Shown: positions 1-11,588, counted from the stretch's first letter. The stretch is 64,000 bases of DNA from Streptosporangium brasiliense (GCF_030811595.1 NZ_JAUSRB010000002.1:682001-746000); one strand, 5' to 3'. The notes: generated by a model not told the origin, from the letters alone. Numbers and translations: made by a program.

Positions 1-2048
<2,048 letters not shown>

Positions 2049-2154
2049 CAGATGTCCTTCCGAGGGCTCGCGGCGGACTGACTACACGCACGCCAGACGA
2101 CCATGCATCAGAGCACCAAAAGAAGCGGGTCGTCAAAGGGCAGCGCAAAGGGGC

Positions 2155-2183
2155 AGTGTAGCCGAACGGCATACACCTGTCCA
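2155..2183 (-). promoter_or_regulatory. rpoB promoter
   Basis: On the minus strand TGGACA (2178-2183), a 17-nt spacer and TACACT (2155-2160) form a good sigma-70-type promoter. It predicts a start near 2148 and a roughly 100-nt leader before the TTG start of rpoB. Motif-based inference. Confidence 0.6.
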
Positions 2184-2492
2184 CTTCAGTCTTGCTGCAT
2201 GCTCCACGTTGGTCGCAGCATCGCCCGTCAGCGCCGAAACGTCAAGCCCGCGACCCGACATTTCGGCCGGGAAGCAGCCGTGACGCTGGGAGTTTTCCCC
2301 CCACGTGACCTGCGCACACCACCGGATCCAAGACGATACCCGCGACCTGGTGTGGCTAACGCTCAGTCACACGCCGGTTCGAACGCTAGCCGAGGAGCGG
2401 CTGACGATCGACACTGCCATGGGTGATGTACCCGGGGGCTTGCCAGGGCCAAACATGGTTTTTACTAACAATTGAGTAACCCGCCACGCCCA
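2184..2492. other. Non-coding stretch between the Mce-associated operon and the rpoB promoter
   Basis: No convincing gene on either strand. It holds the region upstream of the rpoB promoter and the 3' flank of the preceding minus-strand gene. Apart from a short AT-rich patch at about 2455-2480, I see no clear terminator or operator. Confidence 0.5.
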
Positions 2493-3008
2493 CTAGCCCG
2501 GCGGAGGGTCTCCGAGCAGCGTGGACAGCTCCGCCACCAGCCAGCGCGAATCCTTCCTGACCATGACCAGCCGGGCCCGGTTCTGGCTGACCTGGCGCCG
2601 CGGCTCCTTCTCCCCCGCGAGGGTCTTCACGGTGCCGGTGTTCATGAACAGCAGCACCTCGACCCGGCCGGAACGGGCCGACTCGACCGCCGCCCCCGCC
2701 ACCGTCACCTGCTGCACCATGTGCTCCCGTTTCGCCAGCGGCACCAGGGTCGTGGCAAGCTTCTTGTAGTGCTCGGTGAGGGCTCCGGTGGTGTAACCTC
2801 CGGCCCGTGCGAAATCTTGTTCGATCGTACGATAGTCGTACGACAACATGTCCGAGGCGACCAGGCGCGCCGCCGCCAGCGCCTCGCGCCCGTCGGCCTC
2901 CTCCTCGCGCAGCCGGCCGAGGTCGGCGGACATGACCCAGACGGCGGCCGCGAGCGCGAACGCCACCGCGGTCAGCACCCCCGTCACCAGCAGGGACAGG
3001 CGCGTCAC
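2493..3008 (-). CDS. Mce-associated membrane protein (second of pair)
   Basis: 171-residue protein with one N-terminal membrane helix (about residues 5-25, LLVTGVLTAVAFALAAAVWV) and an extracytoplasmic domain, the layout of actinobacterial Mce-associated proteins that accompany lipid-import systems. The GTG start at 3006-3008 overlaps the stop of the upstream gene (GTGA), so the two are translationally coupled. The C-terminal domain (VEVLLFMNTGTVKTLAG, then RLVMVRKDSRWLVAEL) is the NTF2-like beta fold usual for this group. Its role with the MlaF-like ATPase next door is inferred from context; no Mce protein or permease is in the window. Confidence 0.72.
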   Translation of the reverse strand: MTRLSLLVTGVLTAVAFALAAAVWVMSADLGRLREEEADGREALAAARLVASDMLSYDYRTIEQDFARAGGYTTGALTEHYKKLATTLVPLAKREHMVQQVTVAGAAVESARSGRVEVLLFMNTGTVKTLAGEKEPRRQVSQNRARLVMVRKDSRWLVAELSTLLGDPPPG

Positions 3009-3514
3009 AGGACCAACTCCGCCTTCGACACGAGCCAGACGCCTCCGACCTTGGTCACTTCCATGTTCCACCGGTAGAACCGCTCCTGCGGCGCGTCCTT
3101 GCTCCCCTCCCGGCGGATCAGCGCATCGCCCACCGCCATCACCTGGGCCCTGTCCCCCCGCAGCGAGACAAGGCCGCAGGCGCGCAGCGCGCCCGTCTGG
3201 ACGACCTTGTCCTTGAGCGTGGTCTCCTTGAGCGCCGCGAGGTTCCTGGCGTACTCCGCCTTGGCCGGCCCCGTGGAGGTGTCGAGGATGCGTTTGATGT
3301 CCGCGTCGACGCTCGGATGGCTGACCGAGAGCAGATCGACCGCGTGCGCCCCCGCCGCCTGGACCGCCGCTTCGCGGTCGTCGGCGGTCGCCTGGGCCTG
3401 ACGCAGGTCCCCGCCGATCCAGAAGGCGGCGGCCAGCAGCACCGCGATCAGCACGCCCAGCGCCGGTCCGGCGATCCTCAGCGGGCGAGGAGGCCGAGCA
3501 GCTTTCACCGCCAT
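3005..3514 (-). CDS. Mce-associated membrane protein (first of pair)
   Basis: 169 residues: a short basic N-terminus, a membrane helix (about residues 13-35, IAGPALGVLIAVLLAAAFWI) and an outside domain ending in FYRWNMEVTKVGGVWLVSK. It is the same architecture as its downstream partner and probably an ancient duplicate. The ATG at 3512-3514 is chosen because GGGAGA lies 7 nt upstream; an upstream in-frame ATG at 3607 lacks this. The pair resembles the small membrane proteins found beside mce clusters, but whether they work with an Mce transporter is unproven. Confidence 0.72.
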   Translation of the reverse strand: MAVKAARPPRPLRIAGPALGVLIAVLLAAAFWIGGDLRQAQATADDREAAVQAAGAHAVDLLSVSHPSVDADIKRILDTSTGPAKAEYARNLAALKETTLKDKVVQTGALRACGLVSLRGDRAQVMAVGDALIRREGSKDAPQERFYRWNMEVTKVGGVWLVSKAELVL

Positions 3515-3700
3515 GCGTTGTCTCCCGTCGCACGGTCTCCGGAACGCCGGCCGGCGACCGCCCAGCGCCGGCCGTCCAGACCGGTAAGCCCCCGGTCGCC
3601 GGATCATAACCCGCCGCGCGGATCACCCACAGGAGGCTTTCCGGAGCCGTTTCCGGCTCCACCGGTCCCGGAGCCCGCCGTACGGACCGGGAGAACCCCC

Positions 3701-3788
3701 GCGGGGCGGGGCCGAAGGGCTCCGCCGTACGCGCCGGGAGGACCTCGCGGGGCGGGGCCGAAGGGCTCCGCCGTACGAGCCGGGAGGA
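3701..3788. repeat. 46-bp tandem duplication in intergenic DNA
   Basis: Two near-identical 42-nt copies (3701-3742 and 3747-3788; one mismatch) of a GC-rich element containing GGGCTCCGCCGTACG, with period 46. A diverged third piece lies at about 3670-3694. It sits between the Mce-associated pair and the ABC ATPase. Confidence 0.85.
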
Positions 3789-3808
3789 GCCCTGTCACGG
3801 GGGCGGGG

Positions 3809-4810
3809 TCACCTCACGCTGTTGACGTGGGCCGCGACGAGCCGGGGATACTCCTCCAGCCAGTTGCGGCCCCGCTCGTCCACGAACGAGTTCGGCGGCG
3901 GGATGACGCCGTTGGCCGCCAGCCAGGAGCCGGGCGGGCGCTGGGTGCGCCGGATCCGGCCAGCGCTGGGCATGAGCTGCGGCGGGATCGGCGGCAGGCC
4001 GCCCGGGTCGTGCCCCATCTGTGCCTCCGCCTCCAGCTCGGAGACGTCCTTCTCCTCGGACATGCCGATCGGCCCGTGACGGCGGGCGTTGAGGAACTGC
4101 CGCACGACGGGCTCGTCACTGGAGAGCAGCATCTCGCGCGGCCCGAACATGACCAGCTCCCGCCGGAACAGCAGGCCGATGTCGTCGGGCACCGTGCGCG
4201 CGGTGTTGATGTCGTGGGTGACGATGAGGAACGTCGCCTCGGTCTCCGCGTTGAGATCGACGAAGAGCTGGTTCAGATAGGCCGTGCGGACCGGATCCAG
4301 GCCGGAGTCGGGCTCGTCGACCAAGATGATCTCCGGGTCGAGGACGAGCGCCCGGGCCAGGCCGGCCCGCTTGCGCATGCCGCCGGAGATCTCGCCGGGG
4401 AGTTTCGCCTCCGCGCCGAGCAGGCCGACGAGGTCCATCTTCTCCATCACGATGCGGCGGATCTCACCCTCGCTCCTCCTGGTGTGCTCGCGCAGCGGGA
4501 AGGCGATGTTGTCGTAGAGGTTGAGCGAGCCGAACAGGGCTCCGTCCTGGAACAGGACGCCGAACAACCTCCGGAGCTCGTAGAGCTTGTTCTCGCTGCA
4601 GTTGGCCAGGTCGTGGCCGTCGATCCAGATGTGGCCGCGTTCGGGCCTCAGGAGACCGACCAGGGTCTTCAGGAAGACGGACTTGCCCGTGCCCGAGGGG
4701 CCGAGCAGCACCGAGATCTCTCCGGCGGGGAGGGTCAGCGTGACGTCCTCCCAGATGACCTGCCTGCCAAACGACTTGGTCAGGCCCTCGACCACGACTT
4801 CGACGCCCAC
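3809..4810 (-). CDS. MlaF/Mkl-family ABC transporter ATP-binding protein
   Basis: 333-residue ATPase of the MCE/Mla lipid-transport type. Walker A GPSGTGKS, Q-loop FQDGALFGSLNLYDNIAFPL, signature ISGGMRKRAGLARAL and Walker B IILVDEPDSGLDP are intact. DNIAFPL and SGGMRKR are typical of MlaF/Mkl rather than drug exporters. The GTG at 4808-4810 is chosen because GGAGGG precedes it and homologous proteins begin MGVE. A C-terminal tail of about 80 residues carries the ISEEKD-like region seen in actinobacterial members. It probably energises import of hydrophobic substrates with a permease and Mce proteins encoded elsewhere. Confidence 0.88.
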   Translation of the reverse strand: MGVEVVVEGLTKSFGRQVIWEDVTLTLPAGEISVLLGPSGTGKSVFLKTLVGLLRPERGHIWIDGHDLANCSENKLYELRRLFGVLFQDGALFGSLNLYDNIAFPLREHTRRSEGEIRRIVMEKMDLVGLLGAEAKLPGEISGGMRKRAGLARALVLDPEIILVDEPDSGLDPVRTAYLNQLFVDLNAETEATFLIVTHDINTARTVPDDIGLLFRRELVMFGPREMLLSSDEPVVRQFLNARRHGPIGMSEEKDVSELEAEAQMGHDPGGLPPIPPQLMPSAGRIRRTQRPPGSWLAANGVIPPPNSFVDERGRNWLEEYPRLVAAHVNSVR

Positions 4811-5025
4811 GTGCCACCCTCCGGAGGCCACCGATCGTGACCGGTCGGCGGCTTGACGGGGAATCACCTACGGATGACACAACCGTAGCCACGATCGCCC
4901 GGATTGGAAGAGGGTCCAATAAGTTCCCGTGATCGTTACGGCACGGTTATGAGACGCGGAGTCCAACAGTAGTCGTGTGACCGGCGGCGGCCGGCCGGGC
5001 GCGCGAGCATGCCCGTGGAGACGAC

Positions 5026-5062
5026 GCACGGGCGTGTCCCCCCGGAGGGGACACGCCCGTGC
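5026..5062 (-). terminator. Strong hairpin downstream of rplL
   Basis: Perfect 16-bp stem, arms 5026-5041 (GCACGGGCGTGTCCCC) and 5047-5062, with a 5-nt loop. It is the second of two hairpins behind rplL and isolates it from the ABC ATPase gene. Confidence 0.8.
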
Positions 5063-5072
5063 GGACACAGAA

Positions 5073-5106
5073 AGAGCGGGCCACCGGCACCTGGTGGACC
5101 CGCTCT
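5073..5106 (-). terminator. rplL terminator hairpin
   Basis: Stem AGAGCGGGCCACC (5073-5085) pairs with 5093-5106 around one bulged A. It lies 17 nt after the rplL stop. The T-run is weak, as usual in this group. Confidence 0.8.
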
Positions 5107-5122
5107 CTCCGGTGAAGCCGAA

Positions 5123-5515
5123 TTACTTGACGGTGACCGTCGCGCCGGCGGCCTCGAGGGCGGCCTTGGCCTTCTCCGCCTGCTCCTTGTTGACCTTGCC
5201 GTCGAAGACGGGCTTGGGGGCGCCGTCCACGAGGTCCTTGGCCTCCTTGAGGCCCAGGCTCGTCAGAGCGCGGATCTCCTTGATGACCTGGATCTTCTTG
5301 TCACCGGCGGCCTCGAGGACGACGTCGAACTCGTCCTGCTCCTCGACCTCCTCGGCGGCGGCAACGCCACCGACACCCGGGGCGGCGGCGACGGCGACCG
5401 GAGCGGCGGCCTTGACGTCGAAGGTGTCCTCGAAGAGCTTCACGAAGTCGGACAGCTCAAGGAGGGTCATCTCCTTGAAAGCGTCGAGCAGCTCGTCGGT
5501 GCTGAGCTTCGCCAT
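5123..5515 (-). CDS. rplL: 50S ribosomal protein L7/L12
   Basis: 130-residue stalk protein that recruits translation GTPases. The N-terminal dimerisation part ([34 protein letters not shown]) is followed by an Ala/Val/Glu-rich hinge and the globular C-terminal domain ([20 protein letters not shown], then [12 protein letters not shown]). The start is the ATG at 5513-5515, preceded by GGAGGAA. It forms an operon with rplJ 84 nt upstream and ends in tandem terminators. Confidence 0.98.
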   Translation of the reverse strand: MAKLSTDELLDAFKEMTLLELSDFVKLFEDTFDVKAAAPVAVAAAPGVGGVAAAEEVEEQDEFDVVLEAAGDKKIQVIKEIRALTSLGLKEAKDLVDGAPKPVFDGKVNKEQAEKAKAALEAAGATVTVK

Positions 5516-5599
5516 GGTGGTTCCTCCGTATGGATCTAACAACTAAGAATTGGGACCGCGGTATGTATGCGCTAATCCCCTACGACCGCTTGCGCGGAC

Positions 5600-6124
5600 C
5601 TACTCGCCGGCCTCTTCGCGCTTGGCGCGCAGAGCCTCGGCCAGCTGAGCCATGTTGGTGGGCAGCGCGTTGAAGACGGCGGCCGCGTGGCCCTGCTTCG
5701 CCTTCAGAGCACCGGCCAGCTTCGCGAGGAGGACCTCGCGCGACTCAAGGTCGGCAAGCTTGCTGATCTCGGCCGGGGTCATCGACTTGCCGTCGACGAC
5801 ACCACCCTTGATGACCAGGAGGGGATTGGCCTTGGCGAAGTCACGCAGACTCTTGGCAGCCTCGACCACGTCGCCGTTGACGAACGCGATCGCCGACGGA
5901 CCCGCGAGCAGGTCGTCGAGCTGGTTGATCCCGGCCTCGTTGGCCGCGATCTTGGTCAGCGTGTTCTTCACCACGGCGAACTTCGCATTCTCACCGAGAG
6001 AGACGCGCAGCTGCTTGAGCTGAGCGACGGTGAGACCGCGGTACTCGGTCAGAACGGCAGCGCTAGAGCCTTCGAAGCTGCTCTTGAGCTCGGCTACAGC
6101 CGTTGCCTTTTCCGCCTTCGCCAT
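5600..6124 (-). CDS. rplJ: 50S ribosomal protein L10
   Basis: 174 residues; base of the L7/L12 stalk. The start [21 protein letters not shown] and [14 protein letters not shown] are diagnostic, and the C-terminal helix ([14 protein letters not shown]) is where L7/L12 dimers bind. GGAGG lies 5 nt before the ATG. Translation is likely autoregulated through the leader described at 6125-6200. Confidence 0.98.
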   Translation of the reverse strand: MAKAEKATAVAELKSSFEGSSAAVLTEYRGLTVAQLKQLRVSLGENAKFAVVKNTLTKIAANEAGINQLDDLLAGPSAIAFVNGDVVEAAKSLRDFAKANPLLVIKGGVVDGKSMTPAEISKLADLESREVLLAKLAGALKAKQGHAAAVFNALPTNMAQLAEALRAKREEAGE

Positions 6125-6200
6125 GGGCCTCCTTCCAGATGTGCCGCCGGCAAAGGCCCATGAACACAGACAAGCCCCGGCGCAGGCGCACGGGGCTCAC
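6121..6200 (-). promoter_or_regulatory. rplJ leader (L10-type autoregulatory candidate)
   Basis: Two hairpins are visible in the rplJ leader. One pairs 6154-6160 with 6124-6130 (TGGGCCT/AGGCCCA) and would bury both the GGAGG site and the ATG. The other pairs 6173-6179 with 6191-6197 (AGCCCCG/CGGGGCT). An L10(L7/L12) complex binding a leader and blocking rplJ translation is established in other bacteria; that this leader does so is inferred. Confidence 0.5.
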
Positions 6201-6358
6201 ATAAGGATCAGACCAAATGGAAACTCACATCACACCTACGCGGGCCGTCCACAGACGTGGATCCTTGGGTCATCAGGCCATGAGGCCCGACGACGACCGG
6301 CGGTCTTCGGCGTTGACAGCATACGGCCTGCCGGGCCGCATGCCAAATCGGCCCGGAC

Positions 6359-6397
6359 GGCCCGCGTCCCCGGCCGTCCGGGCCGGGGACGCGGGCC
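6359..6397 (-). terminator. Terminator after the lipoprotein gene
   Basis: Perfect 17-bp stem (6359-6375 with 6381-6397, GGCCCGCGTCCCCGGCC) with a 5-nt loop, 11 nt beyond the lipoprotein stop. Confidence 0.85.
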
Positions 6398-6408
6398 GTG
6401 GCCGGAGA

Positions 6409-7242
6409 TCAGTTTCCGGCAGGGCCGTCCGGGAGGTCGCCCACCTGGTCGGCGGGCGGCGCGGCGATCTGCACGGGCTCGTTGAAGCCCCTGAAGGAGG
6501 CCGCCAGGTTGAACGTGGCACCCTGCTCGGAGCCGCTCAGCGTCACCTTGCGGGGCAGGTTCTCGGCGTCGGACCACAGGTCGAACTTGACGTCCTTGAC
6601 CCGCGAGAGCTCCTCCTGGAGCTGCTCACGCTCGGCCGGGTCGACCAGCTGCGCGGCCTCCGCCACCGGGAAGGTGCCGCTGTAGTGGGTCGTCTCCACC
6701 CCGCCGACCGTCTCGGTGCCGACCGCCTTGACGTCCTTCGACGCCGTCAGCAACTTGACGGTGCCCGCCAGGTCGAACTGCTGGACCTGGGCCATCACGT
6801 CCTTGACCTCGGCCTGCTCCTGGGCGTCGAGCTCGGCGAGCGACACCTTGATCCACGGCTTGGTCGCGCCCGCGAACTTGTTGATCAGCTCCGACTTCAC
6901 GTAAACGGTGTCACCGGACAGGATCGCCCGCGCGCCACCGGGCACGTTCTGCCCGCCGAAGGTGATCGTGTCCAGCTTGATGTCGGTCGCCAGGTCGGGC
7001 TTGCTCTGGTAGAGCAGGCTGCCCTGGACCTTGCTCGCACCCTTGTCCCCGCCGGTGGCGTCGAGCACCAGGTCCGCGGAGTAGGAGGTGACCTCCCCGG
7101 CCCGCTGCGCGCTCTGCTGCACCGCCTCGGCGGCGGCGAGCTTGACCTTTCCCAGGGATGCGGTGCCGTCCTGCGCACCACATCCCGTGACCGCGACCAA
7201 CGCGGCCGCTCCCAGTGCCAGTGCGGGAGCCAATCGGCGCAT
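6409..7242 (-). CDS. LppX/LprG-like lipoprotein
   Basis: 277-residue secreted lipoprotein. The signal peptide MRRLAPALALGAAALVAVTGC ends in a lipobox with the modified Cys at residue 21. The mature part (about 20-277) has the alternating beta pattern of the LppX/LprAFG family, which in mycobacteria carries acylated lipids across the periplasm (SYSADLVLDATGGDKG, VYVKSELINKFAG, ETTHYSGTFPV). The ATG at 7240-7242 is preferred because AAGGGGTGAG lies upstream and a start at 7272 would put 10 extra residues before the signal. Its position inside the ribosomal cluster may be chance; it has its own terminator. Confidence 0.85.
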   Translation of the reverse strand: MRRLAPALALGAAALVAVTGCGAQDGTASLGKVKLAAAEAVQQSAQRAGEVTSYSADLVLDATGGDKGASKVQGSLLYQSKPDLATDIKLDTITFGGQNVPGGARAILSGDTVYVKSELINKFAGATKPWIKVSLAELDAQEQAEVKDVMAQVQQFDLAGTVKLLTASKDVKAVGTETVGGVETTHYSGTFPVAEAAQLVDPAEREQLQEELSRVKDVKFDLWSDAENLPRKVTLSGSEQGATFNLAASFRGFNEPVQIAAPPADQVGDLPDGPAGN

Positions 7243-7330
7243 CCGTCTCACCCCTTCGTATCCCCCGATCAACGTGTCTACGACACTACGTGGCAGGCGC
7301 GCGGCGCGCGTCCTCCGGGAGAACGAAGAA

Positions 7331-7364
7331 GGGCCTCAACCGAATGGCCATTCGGTTGAGGCCC
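7331..7364 (-). terminator. rplA terminator
   Basis: Perfect 34-bp palindrome (GGGCCTCAACCGAATGG and its complement) followed on the minus strand by TTCTTCG, 20 nt after the rplA stop. Confidence 0.9.
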
Positions 7365-7384
7365 TCTTACGGGGACGTCTGGTA

Positions 7385-8098
7385 TCAGGCGTCGAGCTCG
7401 GCGGTCATCGCCCGCGTCACGTTCGGGTCGACCGGGATGCCCGGGCCCATGGACGTGGAGAAGGAGACCTTCTTGATGTAACGGCCCTTGGCCGCCGACG
7501 GCTTGAGACGCAGCACCTCGTCGAGGGCGGCGGCGTAGTTCTCGATGAGCTGACGCTCACCGAACGACACCTTGCCGATGATGAAGTGCAGGTTCGCGTG
7601 CCGGTCGACACGGAACTCGATCTTGCCGCCCTTGATGTCGGTGACGGCCTTGCCGACGGCCGGGGTCACCGTGCCGGTCTTGGGGTTGGGCATCAGACCA
7701 CGCGGACCGAGCACGCGGCCCAGGCGGCCGACCTTGCCCATGAGGTCCGGGGTGGCGACGACGGCGTCGAAGTCGAGACGGCCCTTGGCGACCTCGTCGA
7801 TCAGCTCGTCGGCACCGACGATGTCGGCGCCCGCCGCGCGGGCCTCCTCGGCACGGTCACCGGTCGCGAAGACCAGGACCCGGGCGGTCTTACCGGTGCC
7901 GTGCGGGAGGTTGACGGTGCCACGCACCATCTGGTCCGCCTTGCGGGGGTCGACGCCGAGTCGCAGGGCGACCTCGACGGTGGCGTCGAACTTGGTGACC
8001 GAGGTCTCCTTGGCCAGCTTGGCCGCCTCGGCCGGGCTGTAGAGGCTCTCGTTGTCGATCTTCTCCGCCGCGTTGCGGAAAGCCTTGCTGCGCTTCAC
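7385..8098 (-). CDS. rplA: 50S ribosomal protein L1
   Basis: 237 residues. The signature [27 protein letters not shown] is present in full, and the N-terminus [15 protein letters not shown] is typical of actinobacterial L1. The start is GTG at 8096-8098 with AGGAG upstream. L1 binds 23S rRNA at the E-site stalk and can repress its own operon. It lies 181 nt downstream of rplK. Confidence 0.98.
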   Translation of the reverse strand: MKRSKAFRNAAEKIDNESLYSPAEAAKLAKETSVTKFDATVEVALRLGVDPRKADQMVRGTVNLPHGTGKTARVLVFATGDRAEEARAAGADIVGADELIDEVAKGRLDFDAVVATPDLMGKVGRLGRVLGPRGLMPNPKTGTVTPAVGKAVTDIKGGKIEFRVDRHANLHFIIGKVSFGERQLIENYAAALDEVLRLKPSAAKGRYIKKVSFSTSMGPGIPVDPNVTRAMTAELDA

Positions 8099-8279
8099 TT
8101 GATCACTCCTGTGGATCCGAGTGTTCGTGGTGCGGGCCAGCGCCTGACCCCTCCACTTACTTCGAGGTTGTGGTGCCGGACGCGCTCACTGCCGCGTCCG
8201 CTGTCGGACCCCCGCCGGTCACGCGGATCATGTCTCGCATCCGCGTGCTCGCCGCCGGGCCCGGCTCGCCGCTCTCCGA

Positions 8280-8711
8280 CTAGTCGGCGATCGTGATGCC
8301 CATCGACCGGGCGGTGCCGGCGATGATCTTCTCGGCCGCCTCGATGTCGTTGGCGTTGAGGTCCTGCATCTTGGTCTCGGCGATCTGGCGCAGCTGCTCC
8401 TTGGTGAGCTTGCCGACCTTGTCCTTCTGCGGGACGGGCGAGCCCTTCGCCACACCGGCGGCCTTCTTGATCAGCTCAGGCGCCGGGGGCGTCTTCGTGA
8501 CGAAGGTGAAGGTGCGGTCCTCGAAGATGGTGATCTCAACGGGGATGATGTTGCCGCGCTGGGCCTCGGTGGCAGCGTTGTACTGCTTCACGAAGTCCAT
8601 GATGTTGACGCCGTGCGGACCGAGGGCGGTACCGACCGGCGGAGCGGGCGTGGCCTGGCCAGCGGGAAGCTGGACCTTGACCAGTGCCGCAATCTTCTTC
8701 TTAGGAGGCAT
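8280..8711 (-). CDS. rplK: 50S ribosomal protein L11
   Basis: 143 residues, full length. [38 protein letters not shown] is the N-terminal domain that contacts elongation factors and RelA; the C-terminal rRNA-binding domain has [14 protein letters not shown] and [26 protein letters not shown] precedes the ATG. It is third in the secE-nusG-rplK-rplA run. Confidence 0.98.
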   Translation of the reverse strand: MPPKKKIAALVKVQLPAGQATPAPPVGTALGPHGVNIMDFVKQYNAATEAQRGNIIPVEITIFEDRTFTFVTKTPPAPELIKKAAGVAKGSPVPQKDKVGKLTKEQLRQIAETKMQDLNANDIEAAEKIIAGTARSMGITIAD

Positions 8712-8827
8712 GGTTCTCTCCGGGTCCTAATCGGGGTGATGCGGCTCCCACGCAGACACGGGGAGCATGTCGGCAGGCCGCGCTACGCGAAGCACGGCCG
8801 CCGAACGTCTTAGTTTATGTGACCGGG

Positions 8828-9646
8828 TCAGATCTTCGAGACCTGGTTGAACGAGAGCTCAACCGGGGTCTCACGACCGAAGATCGACACCAGCACCTTG
8901 AGCTTCTGCGACTCGGCGCTGATCTCGCTGACCGTGGCGGGCAGCGTGGCGAACGGGCCGTCCATGACCGTGACCGACTCGCCGACCTCGAAGTCGACGG
9001 TGGCGGCGGTGGCCTTGGTGGTGGACTTCTTGGCTTCCTCGGACGGCTCCGGCGCGAGCAGCTTGGCGACCTCGTCGAGGCTCAGCGGGCTCGGCTTGTT
9101 GGACAGGCCGACGAAGCCGGTGACACCGGGCGTGTTGCGCACCGCGGACCAGGACTCGTCGGTGAGGTCCATCCGGACCAGCACGTAGCCGGGCAGCACC
9201 CGCTCCTTGACGAGCTGGCGCTTGCCGCTCTTCACCTCGGTCACGTGGTGGGTGGGCACCTCGACCTGGAAGATGTAGTCCTCCATGTTGAGGGACTGCG
9301 TGCGGGTCTCGATGTTGGACTTCACGCGGTTCTCGTAGCCGGCGTAGGAGTGGATGACGTACCACTCGCCGAACTGGCTCCGCAGATGGCGCTTGAACTC
9401 CTCGACCGGGTCGACGTCGGGGAGGACGTCACCGTCCTCGTCGACGTCGTCCGCCGGGACCTCTTCGGCCTCTTCGGCCTCGTCGACGGCGTCGGCCGGG
9501 GCCTCTTCGTCCTCGGCCTCGGCGTCGGCATCGACGTCAAAGTCGTCGGGCTCGGCGAGCGAGTCCTCCGCAGCGTCGATGACCTCTTCCGGCTCGCCCG
9601 CCCGCTCCTCGCGGGGCTCGCCGGCCGGGTGTGAAGACTCGGACAC
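8828..9646 (-). CDS. nusG: Transcription elongation/termination factor NusG
   Basis: 272 residues. After an acidic, Ala/Glu/Asp-rich N-terminal extension of about 85 residues, the NGN domain begins at [22 protein letters not shown] and the KOW domain is at [24 protein letters not shown]. The extension is characteristic of actinobacterial NusG and of unknown function. NusG binds the RNA polymerase clamp, which suits its place between secE and rplK. Confidence 0.97.
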   Translation of the reverse strand: MSESSHPAGEPREERAGEPEEVIDAAEDSLAEPDDFDVDADAEAEDEEAPADAVDEAEEAEEVPADDVDEDGDVLPDVDPVEEFKRHLRSQFGEWYVIHSYAGYENRVKSNIETRTQSLNMEDYIFQVEVPTHHVTEVKSGKRQLVKERVLPGYVLVRMDLTDESWSAVRNTPGVTGFVGLSNKPSPLSLDEVAKLLAPEPSEEAKKSTTKATAATVDFEVGESVTVMDGPFATLPATVSEISAESQKLKVLVSIFGRETPVELSFNQVSKI

Positions 9647-9713
9647 GGTGACTCATTCTCTTTCCGTCGATGGGCTGATGGACTTACCGCGGGAGGACAC
9701 GCCGGATGGCGGC

Positions 9714-9962
9714 TCAGGCTCCGCCGAAGATCCGCAGGACGCCCTCGGTGAACACCGCGTCGAGCCCAGCCACGATCCCGACCATGAGTAGAACGAAGAC
9801 CAGCACGATTATGGTGTAGGAAATCAGGTCCTTACGCGTAGGCCAGATGACCTTGCGCAGCTCAGCGACAACCTGCCGGTAGAAAAGGGCGGGAGAAGTG
9901 CGCTTCGCCTTCTTCTCACCGCTCGGCTTGTCTGCGGTTTCGCCGCGCGTGTCGATCGCCAC
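9714..9962 (-). CDS. secE: Preprotein translocase subunit SecE
   Basis: 82 residues: a charged N-terminus, the conserved amphipathic stretch FYRQVVAELRKVIWPTRKDLISY and one membrane helix (IIVLVFVLLMVGIVAGLDAVF). SecE clamps SecY in the Sec channel. The GTG at 9960-9962 with GAGG upstream is preferred; a start at 9995 would add 11 residues without a ribosome binding site. Confidence 0.95.
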   Translation of the reverse strand: MAIDTRGETADKPSGEKKAKRTSPALFYRQVVAELRKVIWPTRKDLISYTIIVLVFVLLMVGIVAGLDAVFTEGVLRIFGGA

Positions 9963-10038
9963 AGTCCTCACCTGATCCGGTCGTATCCAACGCATGTCTG
10001 CGGCGCGCTAGACGCCCTGATGCGCGGACCGCTCCTCG

Positions 10039-10111
10039 CAGGGCACGAGGGACTCGAACCCCCAACCGCCGGTTTTGGAGACCGGTGCGCTACCAATTGC
10101 GCTAGTGCCCT
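10039..10111 (-). tRNA. tRNA-Trp (CCA anticodon)
   Basis: A 73-nt cloverleaf can be folded: acceptor AGGGCAC/GTGCCCT with discriminator G, D arm GCGC-AATTGGTA-GCGC, anticodon arm CCGGT-CTCCAAA-ACCGG with anticodon CCA at 10076-10078, and T arm with TTCGAGT. No CCA end is encoded. Its place just before secE is the usual actinobacterial order. Confidence 0.97.
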
Positions 10112-10123
10112 AAGACATGAACC

Positions 10124-10152
10124 ACCATACATCGGTTGGACCGAGGTTTGTC
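10124..10152 (-). promoter_or_regulatory. Candidate promoter of tRNA-Trp/secE
   Basis: GACAAA (10147-10152), a 17-nt spacer and TATGGT (10124-10129) on the minus strand, placed 12 nt before the mature tRNA 5' end. Motif-based only. Confidence 0.4.
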
Positions 10153-10366
10153 CGTGGCTCACGGTCTTGACCGCCGATTCACGCATACGGCGGGAAGACC
10201 ATGCGGAGTCTACGTGGGAATGGCCTCCACGTCGAACCGGTGGCGATCCGTCCCGGTCGCCTCCCGGATTACCGCCTCTTTAACCCTCTTGTACGGCCTG
10301 CTGATGACTCGTCCACATCCTGGATAAGCGGCGGAAACAGAGCCACAGGTCTGTAACCATGGAGGC

Positions 10367-11572
10367 ATGACCCGTCCTCGCATCTCAGCGCGTATCTCCG
10401 CGATCTCCGAGTCCGCCACGCTCGCCGTGGACGCCAAGGCCAAGGCGATGAAGGCGGCGGGCCGCCCGGTCATCGGCTTCGGCGCCGGCGAGCCGGACTT
10501 CCCGACTCCCGACTACATCGTCGAGGCGGCCGTCGAGGCGTGCCGGAACCCCAAGTTCCACAAGTACACGCCGGCCGGCGGCCTGCCGGAGCTGAAGCAG
10601 GCCATCGCCGACAAGACGCTCCGCGACTCCGGCTACCAGGTCGACGCCGCCCAGGTCCTGGTCACCAACGGCGGCAAGCAGGCCGTCTACGAGGCGTTCG
10701 CCACGCTGCTGGACCCGGGTGACGAGGTCCTGGTCATCGCCCCCTACTGGACGACCTACCCCGAGGCCATCAAGCTGGCCGGCGGCGTCCAGGTCGACGT
10801 CGTGACCGACGAGACCACCGGCTACCTCGCGAGCGTGGAGCAGCTCGAAGCGGCCCGCACCGAGCGCACGAAGGTCCTGCTGTTCGTCTCGCCGTCCAAC
10901 CCGACCGGCGCGGTCTACACCCCCGAGCAGGTCGAGGCGGTCGGCCGCTGGGCCGCCGAGCACGACCTGTGGGTCGTCACCGACGAGATCTACGAGCACC
11001 TCACCTACGGCGGCGCGACCTTCGCCAGCATCGCCACCGTCGTGCCCGAGCTGGGCGACAGGGTCGTCGTCCTCAACGGCGTCGCCAAGACCTACGCGAT
11101 GACCGGCTGGCGGGTGGGCTGGCTGATCGGCCCCAAGGACGTCGTCAAGGCGGCGACCAACCTGCAGTCGCACGCCACCTCCAACGTCGCCAACGTCGCC
11201 CAGGCCGCCGCCCTGGCCGCCGTCAGCGGCGACCTGTCGGCCGTGGCGAAGATGCGCGAGGCCTTCGACCGCCGCCGCCAGACCATGGTCCGCATGCTGA
11301 ACGAGATCCCGGGCGTGCTCTGCCCCGAGCCGAAGGGCGCCTTCTACGCCTACCCGTCGGTCAAGGAGCTGCTGGGCAAGGACTTCGGCGGCAGGCGCCC
11401 GCAGACCTCCGCCGAGCTCGCTGAGCTGATCCTCGAAGAGGCTGAGGTCGCCCTCGTCCCCGGCGAGGCCTTCGGCACCCCGGGCTACTTCCGCCTGTCC
11501 TACGCGCTGGGCGACGAGGACCTCGTCGAGGGCGTCAGCCGGGTGGCCAAGTTCCTGGGCGGCGCCCGCTAG
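10367..11572 (+). CDS. aspC: Aspartate aminotransferase (PLP-dependent, class I)
   Basis: 401 residues. The fold-type I motifs are all present: [10 protein letters not shown] (cofactor/substrate), DEIYEHLTY, and [16 protein letters not shown], in which the Lys forms the Schiff base with pyridoxal phosphate; FRLSYAL near the C-terminus holds the substrate-binding Arg. It would exchange amino groups between aspartate and 2-oxoglutarate. It is transcribed away from tRNA-Trp-secE and ends at a strong terminator shared with the convergent gene. Related enzymes with other substrates cannot be excluded. Confidence 0.93.
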   Translation: MTRPRISARISAISESATLAVDAKAKAMKAAGRPVIGFGAGEPDFPTPDYIVEAAVEACRNPKFHKYTPAGGLPELKQAIADKTLRDSGYQVDAAQVLVTNGGKQAVYEAFATLLDPGDEVLVIAPYWTTYPEAIKLAGGVQVDVVTDETTGYLASVEQLEAARTERTKVLLFVSPSNPTGAVYTPEQVEAVGRWAAEHDLWVVTDEIYEHLTYGGATFASIATVVPELGDRVVVLNGVAKTYAMTGWRVGWLIGPKDVVKAATNLQSHATSNVANVAQAAALAAVSGDLSAVAKMREAFDRRRQTMVRMLNEIPGVLCPEPKGAFYAYPSVKELLGKDFGGRRPQTSAELAELILEEAEVALVPGEAFGTPGYFRLSYALGDEDLVEGVSRVAKFLGGAR

Positions 11573-11588
11573 CCCCCGGGCACGTCTC

